64,000 nt of DNA from Callaeas wilsoni (lineage: Eukaryota > Chordata > Aves > Passeriformes > Callaeidae). The notes below the pieces were generated by a model. The model was not told the DNA's origin and did not search any database. It saw only the letters and a list, made by a program, of their open reading frames with translations. Shown here piece by piece: positions 36,005 to 47,240 of the stretch. The translations under genes and the position numbers were made by a program. Where the stretch lies: the NCBI GenBank assembly GCA_013398955.1, contig VWPU01005269.1, positions 1-64,000 on the forward strand, given 5' to 3'. The first letter of the stretch is position 1. The number at the start of each line of letters is the position of its first letter.

Positions 36005-36412
36005 TGTACATAATTTTTGGCACATAACATAAAAATGGCTATGTAAACTATAATTATTTTGCTAAAAGACTGTATGCAAGCTGTGGGCCTACTTTAAAGA
36101 TGTCCAGAGCAAAGTCCCTTCTTTGTACCTATTTTTTTATTACAAATATACTAATTGGTTCTTTATATTTTCAGAGGTTATTGTATTAAATTGTCTATTG
36201 ATAGTACTTTTATGACTGTAAATACTTTGGCTTTCTTTGTGTGAACTCTCATGGTAGAATTTAACTCTCTTGCGTGTAAACTGAATGCTGATCAGTATTT
36301 TTATCAACACCTGACAACTGTTACACCCCTTTTATTTTGTCTTTTAGGAAATCCTGTCTTTCCATTTTTTTTTCATGTAAATTTTGCACAGTTACTTGTT
36401 CATATGTAAATA
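36005..36412 (+). promoter_or_regulatory. Cluster of three Pumilio response elements
   Basis: TGTACATA at 36005-36012, TGTAAATA at 36217-36224 and TGTAAATA at 36405-36412 all fit the UGUAHAUA consensus on the transcript strand. They are about 190-210 bases apart within the probable 3' UTR. Binding is inferred from the motif. Confidence 0.5.
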
Positions 36413-36806
36413 TTTTACTTTCAAAAATGAAGTTTTTAATTGCTATTGTTTTATATAGGATTGAAAGAAAATTAACTCCTTTATTAAAAACAAATTTATC
36501 TGTATTTGCTAATGTATTTTTCTCTCTAAATCTTTTCTCCACGTGGATTTATTTTTCTTGGTGCAGTAAAAGATGAGTCTACCTGAGGGGATGCTGTTTG
36601 CTAAAGATGCACTTTGGGGTGTTTTTATATTGTTGTGTTTTGTCAGTATTTTGGAGGTATGTGACTTCATGAATCTTGACATTTGACTGTTGTCTTAAGG
36701 GTCTCAGAGTGGCACCAGTGGACACTGGGTTTGGTTTGGTTGGTTTTTAAGCAGAGAAAGGTGTCTGAAATATCTGAAATATTTTGTGTTTGTCTAGTGA
36801 AGGTTT

Positions 36807-36812
36807 AATAAA
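36807..36812 (+). terminator. Distal polyadenylation signal AATAAA (likely main)
   Basis: GGTTTAATAAAACACC, about 1.67 kb after the stop. T/G-rich sequence after it is modest. This is the last canonical hexamer close to the gene. Confidence 0.5.
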
Positions 36813-39800
36813 ACACCCTCTCCTTGAGGGCAGCCTGCTCCCTCAAACACAGCTACAGTGCTTTGCAGAGGAAGGTAGGACATAAAACACAATTTGGAGC
36901 ACAGTTATAAAAGAAAATAATCAGGGACACTTCTGATTATCAATGTGAAAATCTGAGAAGCATTTCTTGTGTTCTGTACTGAATATTTAGCTTTTGGGTT
37001 GTGTTTTTTTAAATTCCTCTTCTCATGGGCCACTTAACCTAATAATTTTGAGGGCCTAATCCTGCTAAGACATTAGTTTGATGATTATTCCTTGCAAATC
37101 TGTGCACAGGCTGCTGCCCCAAGCCCCTCTGTGGAACAGGCCCTGGCAGCAGGCCCGTGGGAGATGAGTGTCTGTGGAAAAGAGGATTAGCTCCTGAAGG
37201 GATGCTCACCTGGCACTGTGTGACACTGACCCCGAGACACTCTTTGTTTGTAAACTCCAAACACTCTTTAAATTGTGGCATGTTATTAAGTGGAAAGAAA
37301 CACCTTTGACTTTTGGCCAAAACACTGTCAGAGCACCCCTTTAATTGGAGCGAGAGCTGGTTGTAATTGTTAATCACCACTGGGCAGGCACTGGCTGGGC
37401 ACAGTGTCTGCAAAGCTGTGGCAGGTAAGTGGGGAAGGAGCTGTGAAAAATTAAAGTTATTACATGGTGTGCTGTACTTTGCTCTCCCTGCTCAGTAGTA
37501 GATTAGAAATATTCTAGAGAGGCCAAGGGAGGAGGGAGAGATCTCCTGTAAGAGGAGAGCTCTTGGTTTTGTTTTAAATAACATTGGTTTTAAGTGCACA
37601 GGCAGCCTTTTCATTCATATAATTTTTCTCAGCTAAAAGATAAATGTTCCTGTTGCTAGTCAGAAAAGCTGGTAGCATCCACCTCCCTCCAGCAGTTCAA
37701 ATTCATGGAGTTTTGGACTGGGGAATTGGAATTATTGTCAGCACTTGTGAGGAGTTCTCACGGCACAGCAGTTGCAGACTTTTGTTCACTTGTTGTTGGT
37801 TTGGTTTTTTTTCATGATAAAACCGGTAAGTATTTTTGAAGCTGCTCAGAAATTTGACATTTCAAAGTCACAGCTGAGGAGGGGTGGCATTTACAGGGCA
37901 ATAGCTGTGTACAACAGCACTCCTCTTGTGTGTTAGTGACCTGGAGAGAGAGAAATTGTGATTCTTTCCTGGCCCCAAAGCGTGTGCAGCTCCACCAGAG
38001 AGTGAGGGTGAACATGAGAGAGAATTTCTGCCCCTTTCCTTGGGTCTCTTCGTACTGAGACTGATGCACCTTTGTTGTAAGTACCCCCAAAACTGAAGTT
38101 TGCCACAGCTGGGATGTTTTATGTGCGAGTCAGTGATGGTTTATTGTGCCTTTATTTTACCACACTTTTTCAGCTCCATGTCAGGGACAGGTTCCTTCTC
38201 TCTTGCCTGCAAGTCTCTGACTTGCAGTGGGCTCTCTATCCTGTTTTACATCAAAGGCATCAAAGTCTTGATGTCTCTATTTTTTAACACCTTTGATTGG
38301 GTAGTGCATAGCTGTAATGTTCCTGAACTGTTGATATCATTCTTTTTCCAGCAGAAAAACTGAACAGAACAAGTAGGATAGAATAAAGAGTTCTGAATTC
38401 AGCCTGGTTTTCTTATTTTGCAGGTTTATAATTAAATAGCTATGTTTTCAGGAAACCTTTTAATATCTAATGAGAGATGCATGCATGATAAATGCCACAA
38501 ATTTCACAGTAATTAAGATTTTACTGGAGGTTTCCCTGTGATCCAAGAAATTTCCCCGCATTTCTGAGATTGTCTAAATTACAAATAATGATACAAGAAC
38601 TCCAAGTGATAATTTTAACCATTTTCTTAGGTTTACAGCTGTTCATCTGCAGAGGAGAGTGTTGATCTTTGGGGTAAGTGAGGGAGGGTGGGCTGGGGTG
38701 GTGGCACTTTGAGCAGTGATGTTTCCTGCAGTGTGGGAGTGTGGATGCACCTGCCCAGGTGAGTGCAGAGCCCCGTGCTCGGGTGTGCAAGGTGGGAGGG
38801 TCCCTTCTTCAAAAGCTTGCTGTGCTTGTGCCAGGATTTTTGCACAACAGGACTTTAGGCAAGGACAGGCCAAGCTGATGTGTTAAAATGTGGGGTGACG
38901 TGTCAGGAGGAAAAGGTTTAGGTAGTATGGGTTGATCGCAATCTTTCGGTTCTCGGGAATGCCATGTGAGCAGTCCCATGGCAAGGCTCGCTCCTCAGTA
39001 TCCGGGGAGGTTTTTTAGCACGTGACATTTCCCTGTCTATGGAAGTTGCCAGGCTGATGAATTTGGGAGATGTTTGTTGGAGGGATAATTAGGGAGGGCA
39101 GCAGTTGAAGGGCTGCTCTGCCATGCTGCCCTGCCTTTTATTTGCCCAGCACAAAAGCTCCCCCAGTTAGGATATGCCACAGGATGGCAACTGGGGGCAT
39201 TAAAACTGCGTTTTAATAGCACAGATCTGTCCTCTGCAAATCTGCTGTGGCCAAGGCCTGCACTCTCCCCTCTCCCACTGGAGTCCTGGGAATGGTTGTA
39301 CCAGAGACCAGTGGGGACGAGCCAGAGCTCCTTCATTTTGTATGTTGTTATTAGATGCCATAGAGCTGTGAGAAAAAGAATGTATTCCCTTTAAAACTTG
39401 CTTTTAGGAATTCAGTGATGTTTTCCTGTGTCAGCTGAGAGAAACGTGCCCAGTGCTGCTGCAGCTGTGGGAGGGGGAGTGGGAGCTCGAGGCACATTGC
39501 GGGGAGGCCTCGCAGCCACTGCCTGATCTTACTATGTTCTGCCCCTTCAGAAATAACTCCTGTGAAACAGTTTATTTTCCCTTTGTTTCCCTGCTCAGCT
39601 TATTTACTGTTACTCTCTGGAAGCAGCTGGGTTGCACCCTGTCTGGTTTCCTCCTGGGAGTTTCCCTGTTCCGAAGTCAACAGAGGACTTGTACAAACAA
39701 CACAAACAGCGTTTGGGCTGTGATATGGTACCACACTGCTGTGAAAGTGCTGAATAAATGCATAACAAATCTGGCTTTTACTGCTCTGTAAAAGTACTGC

Positions 39801-40331
39801 ATGGTTTAACTTGAGCACTTAGGTACTTTTTCAATCCAATAAGAAAATCAAGTTGCCAAAAAAAAAAAAAGGAAAAAAGTTTCAAGTGCTTTCTAGTTTG
39901 CCGTGATGCATTTGGTGCTCTAATTTCGAGCAAACACGTTGGAGTGTTGCCCAATTATGGCAGATTGGAATATGAAGAACAATATATCTAATTTCCCAGG
40001 AGAGCAACGTGCTGATGTTTAGGTGCAGCCTCTTTCAGTGAAAATGAAAATTCTCATGTGTTGAGTGTGTCACTGTTCAGCTCCTTTGCTCTACTTTGAG
40101 AGGGACAAGAGTAAAATCTGGGCAAGTTATAGGTAAGGCCCTTCACCTTGAGGTGGAATTGGTGGAATTGATTGTTTATATTTGAGAAATAAAGAGTTAA
40201 GTTCCTTAAAAAAATTATATTCTCACTTTCCATGCTGATGCATAGCAGTGGTGTATGATTTGAAGTTGGAAGGGAGATTCCTTCATATAGTAGCTTTTGT
40301 TTGTCCCTTTCATTCTACTTGCGTGGTGTGA

Positions 40332-40379
40332 ATTCCTACTTCTTCTACTCATTCCTACTTCTTCTACTCATTCCTACTC
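40332..40379 (+). repeat. 19-bp tandem repeat, 2.5 copies
   Basis: Units ATTCCTACTTCTTCTACTC at 40332-40350 and 40351-40369 with a partial third copy to 40379. The flanks CGTGGTG and CGTGTGGTGG are also similar to each other. Confidence 0.9.
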
Positions 40380-41160
40380 GTGTGGTGGGAGTATATTTTG
40401 TGTGTATTTACTTATTCTTGCTACAGGTATTTCAAGGTCTCTGTTTAGAGCACAGCCCTAGACCAGCTGTGCTGATGGAGCTGAGTGTGCCAGTGGAGAT
40501 GGGCACCATTCCCATCCAGCCCTCTCCTCCCCAAACCCAGGGCAGGCCTGTCCCTCCTGCCCCTGCTCAACCAGCTCTGCTCCAGCTTGATCCCACAAAA
40601 GCTCCCCAAAACTCAGTTCCCTGATGGGAAAATGCCCAGGAGCTCATGTGGGCAGGGTGAGGGCAGGAGCTGATGGCTGGGAAGGAGGAAAGGAGAGACC
40701 TGGACAGCCGAGGTGTGAGGCGGTGCAGGGTGGGTGAGCTGGAAGCTCTGGGCACATTCATCCCGTGGGAATGTGCCTGGGGCTGCCCATAAATTAAAAA
40801 AATAGATAAATACCCTAAAAATATCTAGACCTGGTACCTACACAACACAAAGCAGGTCTGTGTGAGCATCCCCATCTCCTTGGCAACGGAAGCAGGCAGG
40901 GAGCAGGGAGGGTTGAGTGTGGTGGGTGAGTGTGGCCAGCAGTGGCCGTGGAGAAGGCGAGGGCTCAACCCCCCAGTGCCAACATCACGTTCTTGAGATG
41001 AGAACTGCTGTCTTGGAGGGTTTGTAGGCTAGGATGGACTCTTCTGCGAGTTTATGAAGTTGCTTTGTGAGCGTGGAGGAAGGTCAGGAGGTGTGGGATG
41101 CCCTGGGCCCCTCCTGGCTTGGGCTGCCCCTGCTCCCAGCCCACCTAATTTATGGAGAGA

Positions 41161-41230
41161 TATACATACATGTAATATGTGTGTCTGTATATATATATTA
41201 TATATGTGTGTGTATAAATACGTGCATACA
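41161..41230 (+). repeat. TA/TG dinucleotide-rich microsatellite
   Basis: Imperfect alternation of TATA, TGTG and TACATA words, including an ATATATATATTATATATGTG core. Confidence 0.85.
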
Positions 41231-42083
41231 CTGAGAGATATTTATAAAAGTCTGCTTTATATGTATGAAAGATGCATGTTTTTGATACACACTGCGGAGC
41301 CCACTCTGTGACCCACCAGCTCTCCTGTATCCCTGATCTTGACAAAAGCTGATTTTGCAGAACTGGGGAGTGTAAGTGTCACTCAAAGCTGCTTAAAGGT
41401 GTTAAAGGGAACCATTTTATAATTGTCCAGCAAGAAGCCTCTTGGATGTTTCATCGTGCACATGGAAATTGCCGGGAGATGCTCCCTCTGAGGATGGGGG
41501 TGCTAAGGAAAGTTTCCAAGGAAAACTTCTGGGTCTTTATCCCCTTATATCCGGTGAACACTCTGGTTGTATTTTGTGGCTGGATTTGGAAAAGGAGTGG
41601 GGTGAGGAAGTGTGAGAAGCTAGGAGAAAAAAAGAAATCAAAGTGTTGACAAAGTAGTTGAACACTCAGCAGGAGTTTAATGGCACAGAGCCGGGGCAGT
41701 GTGGAGCCGGCTGGGGGAGAGGGAAGAGGTCAGTGCTGAGCTCTCCCTGCCCTGGGGGTGAGGGAGAAGGCATTAATGAGTCCTGGGAAAAATAGTATAA
41801 AGAGGTGAGAATCGTGGAGGCAGCTGGTCCTTGTTTTCCCGTGCCTTCACCTGTCGGAGGGGATTAACACCGACTGCATCCCATCCCTGCCTCGGCTGAA
41901 TCCCCGCCGAGAGAGGGCATGGAAACCCTCAGCTGGGAAACGCTCTGTAATTGCTGGTATTTCACTAGGAAGGAGCCGTATCCGTTTCTCCCTGCGCACG
42001 GAAAGGCTGGGAGCCCGCACGGGCGGCCGGCTCGCCTCGTCGGGCGGCAGAGGGTGCTCTGAGCCCGGCTTCGCCGCGCCCGA

Positions 42084-42606
42084 GCGCTCCGGCCCCGCTC
42101 CTGCCCCGCTCCGGCCCCGCTCCGGCCCCGCTCCGGCCCCGCTCCGTCCCCGCTCCGTCCTCGCTCCGTCCCCGTTCCTGCCCCGCTCCGATCCCTCTCC
42201 TGCCCCGCTCCGTCCCCTCTCCTGCCCCGCTCCGGTCCCGCTCCTGCCCCGCTCCGTNNNNNNNNNNNNNNNNNNNNNNNNNNNNNNNNNNNNNNNNNNN
42301 NNNNNNNNNNNNNNNNNNNNNNNNNNNNNNNNNNNNNNNNNNNNNNNNNNNNNNNNNNNNNNNNNNNNNNNNNNNNNNNNNNNNNNNNNNNNNNNNNNNN
42401 NNNNNNNNNNNNNNNNNNNNNNNNNNNNNNNNNNNNNNNNNNNNNNNNNNNNNNNNNNNNNNNNNNNNNNNNNNNNNNNNNNNNNNNCCCCGCTCCGTCC
42501 CCGCTCCGTCCCCGCTCCTGCTCCGCTCCATCCCCGCTCCTGCCCCGCTCCGTCCCCGCTCCATCCCCGCTCCGGTCCCGCTCCTGCCCCGCTCCGGTCC
42601 CACCGC
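42084..42606 (+). repeat. 11-bp GC-rich minisatellite broken by an assembly gap
   Basis: Repeated unit CCCCGCTCCGG with variants ending CCGT, CCTG or CCGA, present at 42084-42257 and 42488-42606 around 230 N. On the - strand each unit supplies a GGGG run with about 7-base loops. The flanks (41980-42080) are also CpG-rich. Long open frames read on the - strand here (repeats of GRSGAGAGPER type) are artefacts of the repeat and its N-filled centre. Confidence 0.95.
42258..42487. other. Assembly gap (230 N)
   Basis: Run of 230 N inside the 11-bp minisatellite. The true array length is therefore unknown. Confidence 0.99.
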
Positions 42607-45600
42607 AGGGAAAACACAGCCCTGTCCAAACCACGGCCCGCGGTGGGGGCAATGCTTTTCTGCTTAATGCCAAGTATGAATTATTCATTTGCTGACTGCT
42701 AAATCATAGAAAGTGGAGATGTAGCTTGGATGATGTGGAAGGGAAAAAACCCCCCAAAACGCCAAATAAAAAAAATTAATTTAAAGAAAAGGAATGAGGA
42801 GAGAGCACTGTGTGCTTCAGTAGGGTTTGATCAGAAAGGCTGCCCCAGACTATTTATGTATTTAAGTCTTTTTGGAGGGCACAGTCACTGAGTGGAGCAA
42901 ATGTCTGTGAGCTACAAGAACAAAGGCAGGTACAAACTGAGGGAAAAAACTGCAGAAGAAAATGAAGCTGTCGATTAGAAACGTTTATAAACAGGACAGA
43001 GATGTTCAAAGGGAACTCCTGGTGATGACAAGATGTTAGAAAATCAGTGTCAAGAAGCACAGTACACACAGAATCAACATTTTAACCACCGCCTCTTAAT
43101 TTCCTCCTTTCTTTCAAGTGCTGCAATTCCTGCAAGTTGCAAATGTATGAGGGTCCACATGAGTTGTGTTTGGAGAGGGTGGAGGTAAACTGAGCAGGAT
43201 GCTGGAGGTAAAAAATCCCAACTATCTCAGGGATGTGCTTTGGGCGTGTGGGGCTGCAGAGCAGGGTCTGTCCGGGTTCTTCTCCCAATCAGCTTCACTG
43301 CTGCTTCCTGCCCTTACCCTAACCATAACTCCTGCACGTGGAGGAGCAGGCTGGTATGGGCTTCCCAGCTCCTGGGAAGGAGGGCTCTTGGCCCTAAATC
43401 CCAGTTAATCTGTATTTAGAGCTATGCATCAGTGGGATTTCCCTCCCCTCATCCATCAGCGAGGGATGCAGTGATGGAGAGAGATGCGTGCAAGGCCAGG
43501 CTGTGGGGACAGCAGTGGGCTGACCCTGCTTGCATCCCATCCATCCATCCATCCATCCATCCATCCATCCATCCATCCATCCATCCATCCTGCTGGCAGC
43601 AATCAGAGGATTGATTCTGCCCCTTCTCCCATCTCCCTGGGTGCCCAAGTCACCGTAAACCTCCAAGATGCTCCCAAAGCCACACTCTAATGTCACCCTG
43701 TGGCTCCAGGGCTGCCTTGGTCCTGGCTGCCAGCGCTGCCATGTCCCAGCCCTGGCTGCTGCATGGATTCCAGGTCAAACCACCCCACGGCAGCTCGGTG
43801 TCAGGGAGTCGCTGTTTTCTAGGTCGTTAAGTCCTTTGCTCTTTAATTCTTTGCCTCCTGAACACCCCCAAGGTATGTTATAATCACCCTAAAATGCAGC
43901 CACTAATTGTTTGGTGTCCCCGTGGGGGAGGAAGAGCGGAGTCACATTAAATCACAATAATCAAGAGCTTCTGTAACAAATGAACTCGAACTTCCTTGAC
44001 AGGAGGAAGCCGCAGTGCTGCCTCGCGCTTCGCGAAGGGCCGTGTTTAGTCGTAATCTTATTTGTAATCTAATCAATATGTTTACTGAAGGAGAGAATAT
44101 CATCAAGTATTACTTTAAGACACTTAGGGGATGTGACACCGTTCACAACTGAAATGTAAACAGGTTTGTTGGCTGTGTTTGCTCGCAGGAAGAGCACGCT
44201 GTGTTCCAGGGGGCTGGCAGAGGGGGTTGTGTGGGGAGCAGGGGGACCCCGTGTGCTCGGGGTGTCCAGGGATGGGCTGTGCCTGAGCCCCTCCTCAGCT
44301 CCCCATCCCACCATGTCCCCATGAGCACCCAGGCCCTTTCCCAGGCTTATGGGCAGGCAGTTCCCTCCAATCTTCTGTAGCTCCAATCTTCTGCCCTGCA
44401 CCAAGCCCAGGTGTCCTGTCCCATGAGACTTTTTTTAGTGTGTGAACCTTCAGGAAAGTTTGGAGGTTTTACAAAAAACTTACCACATAACATCCATAAC
44501 AAACAATTAGGCTCTAATGCACCCGGTGGAGGAGTTTTCTCCTTATCCCAGGCAGTTAGAATGTGCCTTTTACCCTGAAACATGAGGGTTATACGTATAA
44601 AAGTGTATATAATGTTTCCCTTATAAAATTTTTATCCTGTCTAATGTATCCCAAAGCTCTCTAAAAACTGGAAGCAGAAACTCAGGAGGTTTGGCTGCAG
44701 CTCTGGGTAAAGGGAGGGCTGCTTAGGTGAAGGCAGCCCCTGCAGACTGACAGTGAGGGGGGACACTGTGTCCCACCAGGGCAGAATCATCATCCAAGAC
44801 AGGCAGGATGGGACCATTCCCATGGGACTTGGACAGATGTGCCAAGATCCTGAAGCATCTTTAGGGGTCCAGAGCCCATGGCATTACACAGACATGCCCC
44901 CAGCCCACTGATGCAAAACATATTACCTGTGAATATGAACAAAGGGACAAAAAAGCCGGTAGAAAACTAAAAATAACAGGTAAAATAAATGCTGCCTGTT
45001 CAATTACTTAGGACTTATTTGAAAGCTGTGTCTGCAGCAAACACCCATCCTTCCCTTTATTTTTTAATGAGCTGGAGTTAGAGTAAGGCTGAGGGTTAGG
45101 CTTGAGAGAGCCAAAGAGCCTAGAGCTCCAGGAACACTGGGGCTGGAAAAGGCCTGCCAAGATGATGGCAGCAAGGCCCCAACATTGCTGCTCCTGCACC
45201 TTTCTGATCTAGAAACCCATGGTGATGAGTTTAGGGTTAATCTTAGATCTTAGTTTTTAGGGTCTAGTGCGTTGAGGTGGGGGTGGGGTAAGTGCAATTA
45301 ACGATTTATGGCAGCTTGATAACATATTTAATTAATCTGGTAGGAAAAGCCCCTTTATGCACTGCTTCCAGACCAGACAGCACCAGCATTCCTTCCCAGG
45401 CATCATATCCCCTGCCTGTGGGACAAGGCTCCTCAGGATTTCCAGTGGGGCTGGGGTAACCCAGGGATTTGGGGTGCAGAGGAGAGGGCTCAAAGAGCTT
45501 CTTCCTGTGGAGTGCAAGGGTCACTGCCAGCCTTGCTTATGGGAGGTTTCTCCTGCATGCCTAGCACTGATGCAGCAGAGAAATGGACTCATCCCTTGCC

Positions 45601-45984
45601 CAGATCAACGGAAAAAATTCACCACATCCCTCCCTGTATGCACCTCACTGGGCCAAACCCAGTCCTGGGTGAGGTCCTGCTGGAGGGCTGGAGCTGGCAG
45701 TGCCTCGGTGGGATTCCAGCAGCTCTTGTGGTGGATGGACTGGGCTGGCATCTGCAGGCAAAGCTCAGTGGCCCTCTGGCATTGCTGTGGCTGCAGGGGC
45801 TTGGCTCTGGCTTTTCCAGCTATATAGCCAGTGAAAAACAATCCAGGAAGCGGGGAAAGACTCAATGAACTGGTCAAAACATCCTTAAAATGTCATTTTT
45901 CAAGGTGGGAGGGAGGCTGTGTGTGAGGCCGTGCACACCCTGGGCATCATCTGCGTGTCCCGTGTATTGCCCAGGGTGAATTTG
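42607..45984. other. Intergenic, no gene seen
   Basis: Unique sequence with a CATC microsatellite at 43538-43590. An AT-rich block at about 43920-44160 contains homeobox-like words and a CGCGCTTCGCGAAGG stretch. A possible weak CR1 relic (GGGGCTGGAAAAGGCCTGCC) lies near 45137. No supportable gene. Confidence 0.72.
43538..43590 (+). repeat. (CATC)n microsatellite
   Basis: About 13 consecutive CATC/TCCA tetranucleotide units, uninterrupted. Confidence 0.97.
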
Positions 45985-46162
45985 GTTAAACTTTGGAACA
46001 GGCTCCCCAGGGAAATGGTGGAGTCACCAGCCCTGGAAATGTTCAAAAGATGAGTAAATGTGGCACTTCACAACATGATTTAGTGGGCAAGGTGGTGTTT
46101 GGTTGGACTTTATGATTTGGAGGTGTTTTCCAAGTTTAATGATTGTGTGGTTCTGTGAATGC
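45985..46162 (+). mobile_element. CR1 LINE 3' fragment
   Basis: Contains TTGGAACAGGCTCCCCAGGGA, TGGTGGAGTCACCAGCCCTGG, AATGTTCAAAAGATGAGTAAATGTGGCACT and ends TGTGTGGTTCTGTGAA. This is the CR1 3' UTR in sense orientation, moderately diverged. Confidence 0.92.
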
Positions 46163-47240
46163 ATCTGCTGCTGCTCTGTGTGGAGCTGGCACAGGGCTCC
46201 TGAGGTGGCTTTTCGTGGGATTTTTGTTATGTTTTTCTTGGAAGTGGCATGTTTTTTTTTTTATTTGAATAACATAAAGAGTGATTTAAAATAGAGCCCA
46301 CTCATCATAGATGACAGGGTAGTTACAAAATCCCGTGTTTCAGGAGAGAAATGCCAACACAACAGCCTGGAGGCACTTGGAAAAGCCGATGGATAAAGGG
46401 TGGGCGGCTGTGCTGGGGCTGGTGCCTGGCACCCACCAGGGCTGGGAAGCTGCTTCCCCCTGCCAGGGAATGGGGGCAGCGGGGTGGGGGATGGCATTTC
46501 TGGCACAGGGAATGAGTCCAGGTGCCTTTGGCTGCACAGGGCGGGTGTGTGGGCTGGGAGCAGAGGAGAAGCACCAGGGGAGGGTGGGTTTGCACCAAAG
46601 CCTTGTAGGGATGCTCCAGGGCCCGTGCCCCAGCCAGGGCACCCCCTGCCAGCTGCCATCTCTCCACAAAAGTGGAGTAAATGCTTTGGCAGCTCATCTC
46701 CCTGCACATTTGGCTGCTGTTGCTGCCTGAGCCATTGGGTGCAAGCCTGGGGGTGCTGGTCCCTTAATCCAAGGGATACTGGAGGGGAAAACGCAGGAGA
46801 GGCGTGCTGTTTGTTTCAGGGATGTTTTTCCAGTGGGCCTGCCAGAGGCAGGTGGCTCATTCCCCCATGCTGGCTCAGACATGCTCCACTCCCTTCAAAC
46901 CGAATCTGCCACTGGAATGGGGCCCTACAACCCCCAGAAATCCGTGAGGAGCTGCTGGCATCCCATGCAATCCAGAGCTCGGAGCCGCTGGCATCCCATG
47001 CAATCCAGAGCTCGGAGCTTGTCTTCCTGCTGCCTGCAAGCAGGGAGCAGTGTCCCCACGCTGGTTGCTCTGCAAACCTTTGGCTGGTGTGTAGTGACAC
47101 TTCCCCATCAGAAACGCTGTCCCTGGGTGCTCTGACCACTGTTCCCCAGCCCCTGCCCACCCTCACAGCACGGATGCTCTGCTGCTCCCACACCCACGGC
47201 CTGGAGGAATCCCCCCAGGTCCCGTGAGTTCTCCTGTGCA
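46163..47240. other. GC-rich intergenic block
   Basis: GC-rich sequence carrying a 33-bp tandem duplication. A 275-codon open frame spans 46400-47227 on the + strand, but it has overlapping long frames on the other strand, no recognisable domain and includes the duplication. I do not call it a gene. Confidence 0.65.
46949..47014 (+). repeat. 33-bp tandem duplication
   Basis: 46949-46981 and 46982-47014 are identical except for one T/C difference at the fifth base. Unit contains GGCATCCCATGCAATCCAGA. Confidence 0.95.

Larger units (their letters stand above)
35140..36830 (+). other. TAF4: TAF4 3' UTR (probable extent)
   Basis: AT-rich sequence after the stop. AATAAA signals occur at 35292-35297, 35914-35919 and 36807-36812. 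I take the last as the probable main end because the AT-rich UTR-like character changes shortly after it and the resulting UTR of about 1.7 kb is ordinary for the gene. Three Pumilio-type elements lie at 36005-36012, 36217-36224 and 36405-36412. Confidence 0.65.
36831..41845. other. Intergenic, no gene seen
   Basis: Mixed AT-rich and GC-richer unique sequence. Contains a 12-base A run near 39859, a 19-bp tandem duplication (40332-40379) and a TA/TG dinucleotide stretch (41161-41230). Open frames on either strand are short or low-complexity and match nothing I recognise. Confidence 0.75.

Noticed and set aside
41847..42688. Long - strand open frames of 212-274 codons with repeated GRSGAGAGPER-type residues
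   Set aside because: They arise from translating the 11-bp minisatellite and the N gap. All three reverse frames are open together, as expected for a repeat whose unit contains no stop.
43314..43330. Telomere-like TTACCCTAACCATAA
   Set aside because: Only about two imperfect units; not a telomeric array.
45110..45190. CR1 fragment near 45137 (GGGGCTGGAAAAGGCCTGCC)
   Set aside because: Similarity to the CR1 end is too short and interrupted to call as an element.
46400..47227. 275-codon + strand open frame
   Set aside because: GC-rich sequence with overlapping long frames on both strands, a 33-bp duplication inside, no recognisable domain, and no splice or promoter context.
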